NCBI RefSeq assembly: GCF_000275845.1
Contig: NW_006766908.1
Location: 325,385 to 343,198, forward strand
Length of the DNA: 17,814 nucleotides
DNA from: Dichomitus squalens LYAD-421 SS1
Taxonomy: Eukaryota; Basidiomycota; Agaricomycetes; Polyporales; Polyporaceae
Direction of reading: 5' to 3'
The position numbers and the translations under genes are program-made. This document shows, piece after piece, positions 10,781-17,814 of the stretch; position 1 is the first letter of the stretch, and the number at the start of each line of letters is the position of its first letter. Below the pieces are notes generated by a model. That model did not search any database and was not told where the DNA came from. It worked only from the letters and a program-made list of their open reading frames with translations.

Positions 10781-11090
10781 TCTGACTGTATTAGTATCTC
10801 GTTCGTTGCCACTACAGAACGACGACATCAATCTATTCTTATCCCGGGCAGCATCGAGTACGAGTCAACAAGCATCGGAGCTCATGCGTTCATCGATTGC
10901 GGAGCAAGTGCTTCTCTCATTAACCAGAACTTTGCCAAGAAGCACAAACTCCCTCTCATCACCCTACCCTCTCCCCTTTGTTTTGCCAATGTCAATGGCA
11001 CTGCCAACACGGCCGGACCAGTCACCCACAAATTCATAGGCCATTTCCGAATCAACAGCCACGAGTTCCCTACAGAACTCTACGTCGCGG
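10745..11090 (+). pseudogene. Protease N-terminal part of pol, element 1 (interrupted)
   Basis: The frame is entered by -1 frameshifting from gag. It shows a retropepsin-like start: FIDCGASASLINQNFAKKHKL, where the catalytic motif would normally be D-S/T-G-A, so the residue after Asp is Cys here. A mid-domain block (PLCFANVNGTAN) and HEFPTELYVA follow. Reading breaks at 11090/11091, where the 2032-bp insertion begins, and continues in frame at 13127 after the insertion and one GCGG copy are skipped. Confidence 0.8.
11087..11090 (+). repeat. Target-site duplication, left copy (GCGG)
   Basis: GCGG stands directly before TGTC at 11091. The matching copy is at 13123-13126, directly after GACA. 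With one copy and the insertion removed, ELYVA joins DCGQVDIIL in frame, as expected for a gypsy protease C-terminus. Confidence 0.75.
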
Positions 11091-11784
11091 TGTCGTACTT
11101 CTCGAGGTTTGGGTGTGAGAAGAGTTTATATAACAACTCTCTAAATGTTTGGGTGAGGGGTGAATCTCAGCTCTCTATAAACCTAAGAAGCTCTGCCACA
11201 AGGTGTATGGGGTTTCCTGTTTTTCCAAAATTGACCTCGTCGAGTTCGGGTTGGTTGCAGTTGTATTTGACGATTCTGACAAAAGTATGTGCAATACTGT
11301 CTAGCTTTATGGCACTGTGTGTGCGTACTCTGACTATGTAGACCGTTCACTGGCTCCACAGACTCCGTTCACAACTTTTTCGGGTGTACTGATTGTTCCG
11401 GCAGAGTTTCCTCTATATCCGGCTGTTCTATGCAGTCTGTGCTTGTTCCGCAACTCTATCTGAGACTCTTTCTGTCTTACCTATGCTGACTAGCCCTCTG
11501 ACTATCAGCTGACCTGAGTGTTACCAATTGCTAAACCCCAGGAATCCGATCCTGCTAAGGTCCAACTGACTAACACTAACACTGTACTTACTTCAACTGC
11601 CGAGTCAATATGTCTCTCCCCTCTTAGGAAAGGCTATACAACTCTCAACTGATATGAAACTAGACTTTCTAGCCTTACTATCAATTGCTTATGCAGTTAC
11701 TGAACACTTGCTTTAAGCACACTTGCTTTTGAACTGGTGAATTCTTGACTGATTTAATTCTCTTTTGGGGGGCACTTTCAGTCC

Positions 11785-11796
11785 GGTATATATACC
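11785..11796. promoter_or_regulatory. Palindromic TATA element in the insertion
   Basis: GGTATATATACC is a perfect 12-bp palindrome containing a TATA box readable on either strand. It is 12 bp from the nearest heat shock element (11809), on the proximal side for minus-strand transcription. Confidence 0.5.
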
Positions 11797-11808
11797 TTTC
11801 TGAAGACC

Positions 11809-11821
11809 TTCCAGAATGTTC
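11809..11821. promoter_or_regulatory. Heat shock element, three perfect units
   Basis: TTCCAGAATGTTC is TTCnnGAAnnTTC, a perfect three-unit binding site for trimeric HSF. Confidence 0.65.
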
Positions 11822-11907
11822 TATCTAGCTTACAAAAGTCTATTCTAGTGTCTTACTAAGCGCTTACTAATTTCTGACTAATCGCTTACTAATCCCTACT
11901 AATATTC

Positions 11908-11920
11908 TTCCGGAACCTTC
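11908..11920. promoter_or_regulatory. Heat shock element, three perfect units
   Basis: TTCCGGAACCTTC is TTCnnGAAnnTTC. A degenerate HSE-like row (GAG-TTC-TGA-TTC, correct 5-bp register) also lies at 11974-11991. Confidence 0.6.
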
Positions 11921-12113
11921 TCCAACATGCCTGAGATACTCCAGGACCTAGTAGAATAATCTGGTACGTGCTGGAGTATTCTGTGATCTTCTAGCTCATT
12001 CTATTATGTTATCCATGGACTATTGGTCTTATGTTGAGTCATGCCTAGTAGATTGATAAGCAGGCAAGTCCCTATGAGCTTTATATGAGACCATTTTCTT
12101 GCATAAAAGTCTG

Positions 12114-12151
12114 GAATGTTCTGGAACTTTCTGTAATGTTCTGGAATATTC
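12114..12151. promoter_or_regulatory. Heat shock element array, eight units in register
   Basis: GAA and TTC triplets alternate every 5 bp through eight positions (12114, 12119, 12124, 12129, 12134, 12139, 12144, 12149). Seven are perfect and one (12134) is TAA. This is a strong, canonical HSF site able to hold more than one trimer. The 10-bp periodicity also makes it a short tandem repeat, so slippage may have extended it. Confidence 0.75.
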
Positions 12152-12220
12152 TCCACCTTGTTCCCCAGTTCTGAAAGATGCTTAGTCAACTGTTACCCTT
12201 TATGGTTATATACCAGGACA

Positions 12221-12233
12221 TTCTAGAACGTTC
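12221..12233. promoter_or_regulatory. Heat shock element, three perfect units
   Basis: TTCTAGAACGTTC is TTCnnGAAnnTTC. A fourth degenerate unit (GGA, 12216-12218) precedes it in register. Confidence 0.65.
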
Positions 12234-12442
12234 TATGATCATAGCCTGCACATGTTTCTCCCAAACACTTAATCAATCCAAGCTCAGATACGCAAGTTGT
12301 CACTCTAGCCTGCAGTTTCACGTCCATTGATGTAACTACCAAACAAGTCCTGTCTGATTCTTGTGTAACTATACAGGACTATACGTGGCCTGAACCTCGT
12401 CATTGATCTCCCAATCATTTGCGATAGGGTCGAGGGAGACAC

Positions 12443-12961
12443 CTAACAACTTATGAGTTTTCTGTACTCAAATGGCAAACAGTGCGGCTCGCCTGGAAGA
12501 TAGTCTTCGTTATCTGGTTTCCGCAGGATCTTGACTCTGCTGACCACATTCCAAACCACTTGCGCCCACCAGGAACTCGTGTCACTGACAAAGTACTCGT
12601 ATGGTACAGCGAGGCTAAGGATCGCCGGCAACTGAATGTGTTGTACGAGCACGATGACGCGGCTCTCCTGATACTCGGCTACTCGAAGGACTCGACCAAG
12701 AAAGTGTACATCCTTAGGCAATGTCCAACCCGGCTCTAACTTGCTCGGAAGGATAAGCCAACATGGGGTATCGGGAGGCGGAATTGGACCAAATGGGCGC
12801 GTTTCCGGCACACGAATCTGCGGAGTGTAGAAGTGAAGATGGTGAGAGTCCTTGCGTACAATTACCGGGCAGCGGATGATTTTGTCCAAGTTGAGGTGGT
12901 CCGAGAGGTATGGGATTATCTCGTCGGGGATTGTGAGGGTCTGTCGGGGGACGGTAGACAT
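12443..12961 (-). CDS. Hypothetical protein, antisense ORF inside the insertion
   Basis: I do not recognise the family. The ORF runs from ATG 12961 (MSTVPRQTLTIPDEII) to the stop at 12443, 172 residues; an upstream in-frame ATG at 12976 would add five. Composition is protein-like: Pro-, Val- and Trp-containing, with blocks such as RPFGPIPPPDTPCWLILPSK, DVHFLGRVLRVAEYQESRVI and WWAQVVWNVVSRVKILRKP. No signal peptide or clear membrane segment is seen. It lies wholly within the 2032-bp insertion, near its right end. The HSEs and the TATA box lie beyond its 3' end, so they do not form its own promoter. It could be an ORF embedded in a long LTR, a captured host fragment, or a chance frame. Confidence 0.45.
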   Translation of the reverse strand: MSTVPRQTLTIPDEIIPYLSDHLNLDKIIRCPVIVRKDSHHLHFYTPQIRVPETRPFGPIPPPDTPCWLILPSKLEPGWTLPKDVHFLGRVLRVAEYQESRVIVLVQHIQLPAILSLAVPYEYFVSDTSSWWAQVVWNVVSRVKILRKPDNEDYLPGEPHCLPFEYRKLISC

Positions 12962-13122
12962 GATGGGAGGTGCCACATCACAAAATATGGACCCACCGTT
13001 TTACGCCTTTTTTGATGTTTGACGCCTGTGGTTATGTGATAGGTTCCGATTATTACTAATCACATGATTATGTAGCTCGTTGTAAGCCATGTCCAGGTGC
13101 CAATCCATTTTGGTGCCTGACA

Positions 13123-13126
13123 GCGG
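13123..13126 (+). repeat. Target-site duplication, right copy (GCGG)
   Basis: Right partner of the GCGG at 11087-11090. A four-base duplication, or five bases with one diverged, is within the usual 4-6 bp range of LTR-retrotransposon integrases. Confidence 0.75.
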
Positions 13127-14437
13127 ACTGCGGTCAGGTCGACATTATACTTAGAATGCCATGGCTAGTCCAGTACAACCCTCACATCGACTGGGTTCAG
13201 GGCAAGGTCCATTTTGATGCCAAATATCTACGGGTGGAACAGCGACTTTGGGAATACCACCAACACCCCTCAGGGAACCCCTGTCGACACCTGACTACCT
13301 TCCTTCACGGCGACATCTATCCCGAATGGAACCCCTCTGCCACCATCCGATGACTTATCATCGGAAACACCCCCATCGCCTGCACCACCGTTTCGACCCA
13401 ACTGGATGTCATAGCAGGGTCGAAGGCAGCCAACGTCAAGGCTAGCGTAGTCATCTCGGACTACCTCAAAACCTATCAACAGGTGTTTGAGAAGAAGGCA
13501 GCTGAACGAATGTCCAAGCCCCGGGCCTGGGATCACCCCATCGACCTGCGGCCCGACTTCAAACTCCGGGACTGCAAGCTGTACCCCCTGTCCCCACTCA
13601 AGATGCAGAAACTTCAGAAGTTCATTGACGAGAGCCTAGCCATGGGGTACATCCGCCCATCCACCTCACCGATGGCATCCCCGTTCTTCTTCGTGGATAA
13701 GAAGGACGGCTCCATGCAACCCGTCCAAGACTACCGCTACCTCAATTCTGGCACGATCAAGAATGTCTACCCCCTCCCCCTGATCAACGACCTCATCAAC
13801 AAGTTGCAAAGGGCCAAGTACTTCATGAAGTTGGATGTTTGTGCTGGCTACAACAACGTCCGCATCAAAGACGGTGACCAGTGGAAGGCGGCCTTCAAGA
13901 CCCCCCTCGGACTCTATGAGCCAACTATAATGTTCTTTGGGTTATGCATCGCCCCGGTGACGTTCGAGGTGATGACAAACAACGGCTTCAAGGACATGAT
14001 CACTGAAGGATAGATTATCATCTATATGGACGACATTCTGATATTCTCCAAAACGGAGGACGTCCACCATCGTCAAACGCAGCGGGTCGTTCAGCGTCTC
14101 ATCGAAATGGACCTGTTCCTCAAGCGCGAGAAGTGCGTGTTCGACGCTAGTGAAGTCGAGTTCCTGGGCACCATCATCCGTGAAGGATTGCTTGGCATGG
14201 ACCTAGTAAAGCTCGATGGCATCCGCGCCTGGCCTGTACCCACCACCGTCAAACAAGTCCAGAGCTTCCTCAGATTCTGCAACTTCTACCGACACCTCAT
14301 CCGTGACTACAGCAAGATCACTCGACCACTCACACAACTCATCCGGAAAGATCTACCCTTCCAATGGATGCCCGAATGTCAGGTTGCATTTGACATGCTT
14401 CGCAACCTCTTCCAGCAAAAGTCCATTCTTTGCATGG
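13123..14437 (+). pseudogene. pol of gypsy element 1: protease end, linker, reverse transcriptase (truncated)
   Basis: After the insertion the same frame continues: DCGQVDIILRMPWLVQYNP..IDW, where the usual ILGMPWL has Gly to Arg (GGA to AGA). A linker follows, then [63 protein letters not shown], the [12 protein letters not shown] block and the catalytic YMDDILIFS near 14023-14050. The thumb/connection follows (EFLGTIIREG, FLRFCNFYRHLIRDYS). Stops are TGA at 13351 and TAG at 14011, the latter probably TGG to TAG just before YMDD. Reading ends at 14437, where element 2's LTR begins, before RNase H. RT copies element RNA into DNA. Confidence 0.9.
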
Positions 14438-14872
14438 TGTCATGAACCGCCCCCATGGGGCTATGTTTCCCATTCCATTCAGACCACACTGCCTTGTATG
14501 TTCATCTATTGTTCTCTATCCAGCATGGTGTTCCCTTGTTTGCACACGGACAATAGCTCCCCTTGTGCTCCCCTTCGCTATTGTCCTACGCCCTTGTACT
14601 CAGTGCCCATGGCAACGCCATTGTCCCCTTAGCGCCCATTGTTCGTTCCTCGTATATAGTCGGATACCTTGCTATCTGGAGACTCTAGTTTCGACCTCTT
14701 GTCTCCAGGTAAGCCGTTGTGTATTTCGCTCTGTGAATACTTTGCTCAATACACACATTGTCTCCAGTCCTGCCTGTTGAGCTCCGCTCCAGTCTCACTG
14801 CGATCAGAGCTCGTCGGCGCTCCTGCCTGCCTCGCTCGTCTCTACTTACTCGCTCGACAGTCAGTCATAACA
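14438..14872 (+). repeat. 5' LTR of gypsy element 2, 435 bp
   Basis: The LTR starts TGTCATGA and ends TCATAACA, an inverted repeat with 7 of 8 bases matched. It carries TATATA at 14653-14658 and a predicted transcription start near 14686. Two bases (TT) separate its end from the primer site. The short open frames within it are not coding. Confidence 0.85.
14653..14658 (+). promoter_or_regulatory. TATA box of LTR 2
   Basis: TATATA lies 33 bp upstream of 14686, the start of the segment that pairs with the primer-binding site. The spacing matches LTR 1. Confidence 0.65.
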
Positions 14873-14874
14873 TT

Positions 14875-14886
14875 AGGTCGAAACTA
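14875..14886 (+). other. Self-priming primer-binding site, element 2
   Basis: AGGTCGAAACTA is the exact reverse complement of TAGTTTCGACCT at 14686-14697, at the predicted mRNA 5' end. Twelve of twelve bases pair. This is the Tf1-type arrangement in which the element primes itself instead of using a tRNA. Confidence 0.8.
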
Positions 14887-15068
14887 CCTCACAGGCACCA
14901 GCGCCCTCCCACGTTTAACACTCCGTTTATCACTGTCTCCCCCACCTTTTTATCCTGGATTGTAGCCCGTTTTTCAACAGCTTTCATCCCATCGCCGTAG
15001 AAGACCAGCACTACAACCACAACTATCAGCGGTGGCACATCTGCCCGAGCCAACCCTGCCCTCACCGG

Positions 15069-16349
15069 TTGGACAACGGGGTCGACAGCGGTACCGACTG
15101 GTCCCAATTCCCACACCACATACGACCTGAGGCGGACGAAGGAGCGCTCATCCAGGTTCGCTTAGCGACTCCCCTCCCAACGACAACTGAGTCAGGATGG
15201 CCGCTACGAGCAGCTGTACTCACGTCCATCAGCCTACCAGGGACTAGACAGCCCAGTCGCTCAGCAACCCGCGCCCCAAGCCGTATCCCTAGCCCAGGTG
15301 GCTCTCCCCGAACTGAGTCTCCTGCCGGAGGATCTTGTATCCCGCTCGACACCACTATCTCGCTCGTCACCAATCGTCTAGAACGACGAGCTTCAGGTGC
15401 GTTTGAACCTCCGGAAACCACCGAACCACCCCCGAGACCCCCACGAAACCCATCACGCTCCGAATCAAGCGTGCAATCCCCTCGTAGTCCATCCCCCACC
15501 ATGTCAGCCATCGACTCCAAGCTTCTCAGCCAACTCGCACCCAGAGACTACAATGGCAAGGAAGCTCAGGCCGGACTCCGCTTCGCTGCCATGGCCAAGC
15601 TTTACCATACGCAGCTGGTGGCTTCGTCGATCGCGGCCAACCTCGCATGGATCATGGTATTGAACAAGTTAACGGACGACGCCGCTCGATGGGCTGGGCC
15701 CCACATCATCGATCTCGCCGACGGCAAGGTCGTTTGGTCGAACGTGGATGCCTTTGAGACGGCCTTCAAGGCCCACTTCTGCGCAGTCGACAACAAGAAG
15801 GCTACGCTCTCCGAACTTGTCAAGCTGTGCAAGGCATTGCACAAGCTCGGCACGGCCAAGGACTACACAGCAAACTTCAACGCTATCGCGGCACGCACTC
15901 CGCTCTCCGACGAGGACAAGCGGGTGCGCTATGTAGATGGTTTGCCGTACAAGATTCAGAATGAGTTCGCGGTCACGGTGCACGAGGTCGACACACTAGA
16001 GAAGGCGCAGAAGGTCGCCCTGCGCATGGATCAGCAACTGGCTGAACGCGCCGAGGCGATGCCCAAGAACAAGGGCTGGGGCCGCCGTGGTGAACGAGTG
16101 GCAGCGGACTGACGTGGACCTGAGGAACGGTCCTGCTTCAACTGTGGCGAGAAGGGCCACATCCAGCAGAACTGCAGAAAGCCCCCGCGGGGACAGCAAG
16201 CAGCCGCGTCCACTGCCACTCCACCCAACCCCACCCCATCCTTGAACCCCTTGGCCTCGGACGAGCTGGTGGCTCTCCGTTCGCAGCTCAAGGAGCCCAG
16301 CAATCGCATTGCCGCCGTCAGCTTCGCCAAGGAGAAGGAGGGTTTTTGA
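15069..16349 (+). pseudogene. gag of gypsy element 2, one in-frame TGA, N-terminus unresolved
   Basis: The frame is open from before 15069 to the TGA at 16347, apart from TGA at 16110-16112. The first in-frame ATG is 15501 (MSAIDSKLLSQLAPRDYNGK). The Pro/Ser-rich sequence before it is in frame but has no ATG, and other frames there also hold gag-like stretches (for example TSARANPALTGWTTG), so upstream frameshifts are possible. The gag domain spans 15501 to about 16060 (AWIMVLNKLTDDAARWAGPH, FETAFKAHFCAVDNKKATLS, YVDGLPYKIQNEFAV). After the TGA, which sits where CGA (Arg) is expected, comes the CCHC knuckle CFNCGEKGHIQQNC at about 16134-16176. A short helical tail ends KEKEGF at the frameshift heptamer. 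Confidence 0.82.
16340..16349 (+). promoter_or_regulatory. Programmed -1 frameshift heptamer, element 2
   Basis: G GGT TTT at 16340-16346 is followed at once by the gag stop TGA. The protease frame is exactly -1 and begins TTG ATC at 16346. The codon context GAG GGT TTT TGA is identical to element 1. Downstream pairing is weak: CAGC 16353-16356 with GCTG 16367-16370. A pseudoknot was not resolved by eye. Confidence 0.7.
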
Positions 16350-16875
16350 TCTCAGCCACACTGGACGCTGCGCGTGCGGGCTCGTGTACCAATAGTCGCT
16401 ATGCTGTACTGGGATTGTCGTTAATCTATGAAGTCGACCATGCGGGTCACCACTTCCATATCCCTATACGACTGAGTGGCAAGCAGCGGAGCAAGGAGCT
16501 GGTGGCCATGGTCGATTCTGGTGCCACCACAAAGCTCCTCCACAGACGATTTGTGGCACGGAACCAGGTCATGACGAGGAAGCTGGTGAAGCCTATTCCT
16601 CTGTACAACATCGATGGATCGGAGAACCGAGACGGCACGATCACGGAAGTGGCTGTTCTCACTATGAAGATCGACGACCACGAGGAAGAGGTCGCATTCG
16701 TCGTCACAGACATCAGAGAAGAAGACGTGATCATCGGGCTGGACTGGCTGCGCGAACACAATCCGGAGATAGACTGGGAGCGTGGTTCGCTACGCCTGTC
16801 ACGATGCCCCAACGCCTGCCCAGCGACCCACAAGGCATCCAAACCAGTGGAGACTGAGGCGTGTGATACGGGGGG
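16346..16875 (+). CDS. Protease part of pol, element 2
   Basis: The aspartic protease has an intact active site: MVDSGATTKLLHRRFV (D-S-G-A) at about 16509-16556. A flap/core follows (PIPLYNIDGSENRDGTITEV), and the second conserved block is EDVIIGLDWLREHNPEIDWE at about 16721-16780. It is entered by -1 frameshift from gag and has no ATG of its own. After SRCPNACP the frame continues in a low-similarity linker to a G6 run at 16870-16875. Beyond it this frame stops at 16958, while the RT frame is +1 relative to it. One extra G in the run explains the shift. Confidence 0.85.
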
Positions 16876-17814
16876 TACGGCCTATGGCGCGCACAAGGTC
16901 TCCATGGGTAAGAAAAGCACGAACGGTGGGGCGTGTTTGCGGTACGGTAATGGTCAATGAGGCCGAAGACGAACCTCTCCTACCTCCAGCTGAAGAAGAG
17001 TGGGATGGTACAGAACAGTCTCTCATCGACGCTTGGCACAAGGGCCGAACACTCCGTGGTGCACCGCAACTCTTCGTATCGGCCAGTCACACCTACTCGC
17101 AGCAGCTCGCCAAACAAGAGTATGCCAAACGGGAAGTTCAAACCGTCGATGAGATGGTCCCACCGGAGTACCGAGAGCACATGCGCCTGTTTTCTAAGGA
17201 GGCCGCGGATAGACTCCCAGAACACCGCCCCTATGACCACACCATCGAACTGGTTCCTGGCGCGCAGACCTTCCACTCAAGGCTTTACCCGTTGTCCCCC
17301 AGCGAGCAGGTCGAGCTCGACAAGTTCCTGCAGGAGAACCTGGCCAAAGGCTACATTCGTGAGTCGAAATCCCCGATGTCCTCACCCTTCTTCTTCGTCA
17401 AGAAAAAGGACGGCAGCCTACGACCGGTCCAAGACTATCGACGGCTGAACGCCATCACGGTGAAGAATCGGTACCCACTTCTGCTCATCGCAGAACTCAT
17501 GGACCGGCTCAAGAACGCCAAGATCTATATGGTGCTCGATGTTCGCTGGGGCTACAACAACATCCGGATTAAGACCGGCGACGAATGGAAGGCCGCGTTT
17601 ACGACCAATCGAGGACTGTTCGAGCCTACGGTTATGTTCTTCGGGCTCACCGGCTCCCCCAGCACGTTCTCCGCATTCATGAACGACATCTTCAAGGACC
17701 TTATCATCGAAGGAAAGATCACCGTGTACCTGGACGACATACTCATCTTCGGTAGTGACCTTACGGAACATCGCAAGGTCGTGCACGAGGTCCTCAGACG
17801 ATTAGAAGCGAACG
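16876..17814 (+). pseudogene. Reverse transcriptase part of pol, element 2 (runs off window)
   Basis: The reading frame has codons starting at 16953 (VNEAEDEPLLPPAEEEW) and is open to the right edge. RT motifs in order: HTIELVPGAQTFHSRLYPLS, GYIRESKSPMSSPFFFVKKK, DGSLRPVQDYRRLNAITVKN, MVLDVRWGYNNIRI, MFFGLTGSPSTFSAFMNDIF and the catalytic YLDDILIFG near 17728-17754. No stop is seen in this part, which makes element 2 the better-preserved copy. It is +1 shifted relative to the protease frame, so gag-pol is broken in this copy unless the G6 run is a sequencing error. Confidence 0.88.

Larger units (their letters stand above)
11091..13122. mobile_element. 2032-bp insertion with TGTC...GACA ends (LTR-like or non-autonomous element)
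   Basis: The ends are TGTCGTACTT and GGTGCCTGACA, a short inverted TGTC/GACA repeat of LTR type, flanked by GCGG. Base composition is more AT-rich than the host element. No gag, protease, RT or integrase is visible and no second copy of the left end appears near the right end, so a solo LTR of about 2 kb or a non-autonomous element is most likely. It contains five HSE clusters, a palindromic TATA box GGTATATATACC (11785-11796), a second TATATAA near 11128, and a minus-strand ORF. If it lies in minus orientation, the order is ORF, HSE array, TATA box, then about 670 bp to the end. Confidence 0.75.
7380..14437 (+). mobile_element. Ty3-gypsy element 1 (Tf1/sushi-like), interrupted and degenerate
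   Basis: Order: 5' LTR, self-priming primer site, gag with zinc knuckle, -1 frameshift junction, aspartic protease, reverse transcriptase, and the beginning of the RT/RNase H connection. The protease is split by a 2032-bp insertion (11091-13122). The 3' part (RNase H, integrase, 3' LTR) is cut off by element 2 starting at 14438 and should resume to the right of the window. Damage is otherwise point substitutions, with frames kept over kilobases. The left boundary rests only on a TGTCATGG start resembling element 2's TGTCATGA. Confidence 0.85.
14438..17814 (+). mobile_element. Ty3-gypsy element 2 (Tf1/sushi-like), 5' part, nested in element 1
   Basis: LTR, self-priming site, gag with zinc knuckle, -1 frameshift junction, protease and RT are present in order; RNase H, integrase and the 3' LTR lie beyond the right edge. 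Insertion into element 1 is shown by the abrupt change from its RT reading to an LTR start at 14438. The five bases before it (CATGG, 14433-14437) are the expected target duplication. Protein sequences of the two elements are clearly different, so this is a separate family, not a duplication. Confidence 0.88.

Noticed and set aside
14430..15000. Several open frames in the LTR/leader of element 2
   Set aside because: They lie inside a firmly delimited LTR and its leader, and have no protein similarity I recognise.
16957..17448. Plus-strand 163-codon frame and minus-strand frames over the RT of element 2
   Set aside because: They overlap the RT frame with all catalytic motifs; Ser/Arg-rich composition marks them as shadows.

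Overview
The window looks like nuclear DNA of a filamentous basidiomycete (Agaricomycetes; possibly Rhizoctonia/Ceratobasidium-like, which is inference only). Reasons: two genes can be rebuilt only with many short GT-AG introns (41-72 bp), one is a Tnp2-type (CACTA/EnSpm) transposase of the kind common in Agaricomycetes, and the right half is made of Tf1/sushi-like Ty3-gypsy retrotransposons. No tRNA, rRNA, CRISPR array or bacterial-type operon was seen. Almost everything recognisable is mobile DNA or its remains.

Layout. 1-618 (minus): the 5' part of an acidic, Lys-rich gene running off the left edge, with a probable frameshift. 619-1510: no gene, but a dense cluster of GGTCC/GGACC motifs. 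1511 to about 2500 (minus): a spliced gene with a coiled coil, a 37-residue poly-alanine tract made by an uninterrupted (CAG)35 repeat, and a conserved-looking C-terminal domain. About 2500-2847: a shared divergent promoter with a TATA box and two ACGCGT boxes. 2848-6232 (plus): a six-exon Tnp2 transposase with one in-frame TGA. The two divergent genes may be the two genes of one CACTA-like element, but no terminal inverted repeats were found. 6233-7379: no gene.

About 7380-14437 (plus): gypsy element 1, with 5' LTR, self-priming primer site, a very long gag holding nine point-mutation stops, a -1 frameshift site, protease, reverse transcriptase and the start of RNase H. Two later events split it. 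The first is a 2032-bp insertion at 11091-13122 with TGTC...GACA ends and a GCGG target duplication; removing it restores the protease frame exactly. The insertion carries heat-shock-element clusters and an antisense ORF. The second is gypsy element 2, whose LTR begins at 14438 inside element 1's RT/RNase H region and which runs off the right edge (LTR, self-priming site, gag, protease, RT).

Most notable: both gypsy elements, although diverged, share the same gag-pol junction (GAG GGT TTT TGA, a G GGT TTT slippery heptamer with pol in the -1 frame) and the same LTR-CA/TT/primer-site layout, whose primer site is complementary to the predicted start of the element's own mRNA. The 2-kb insertion has perfect HSF-type heat shock elements, including an eight-unit array, beside a TATA box. 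This suggests a heat-responsive LTR with an embedded ORF.
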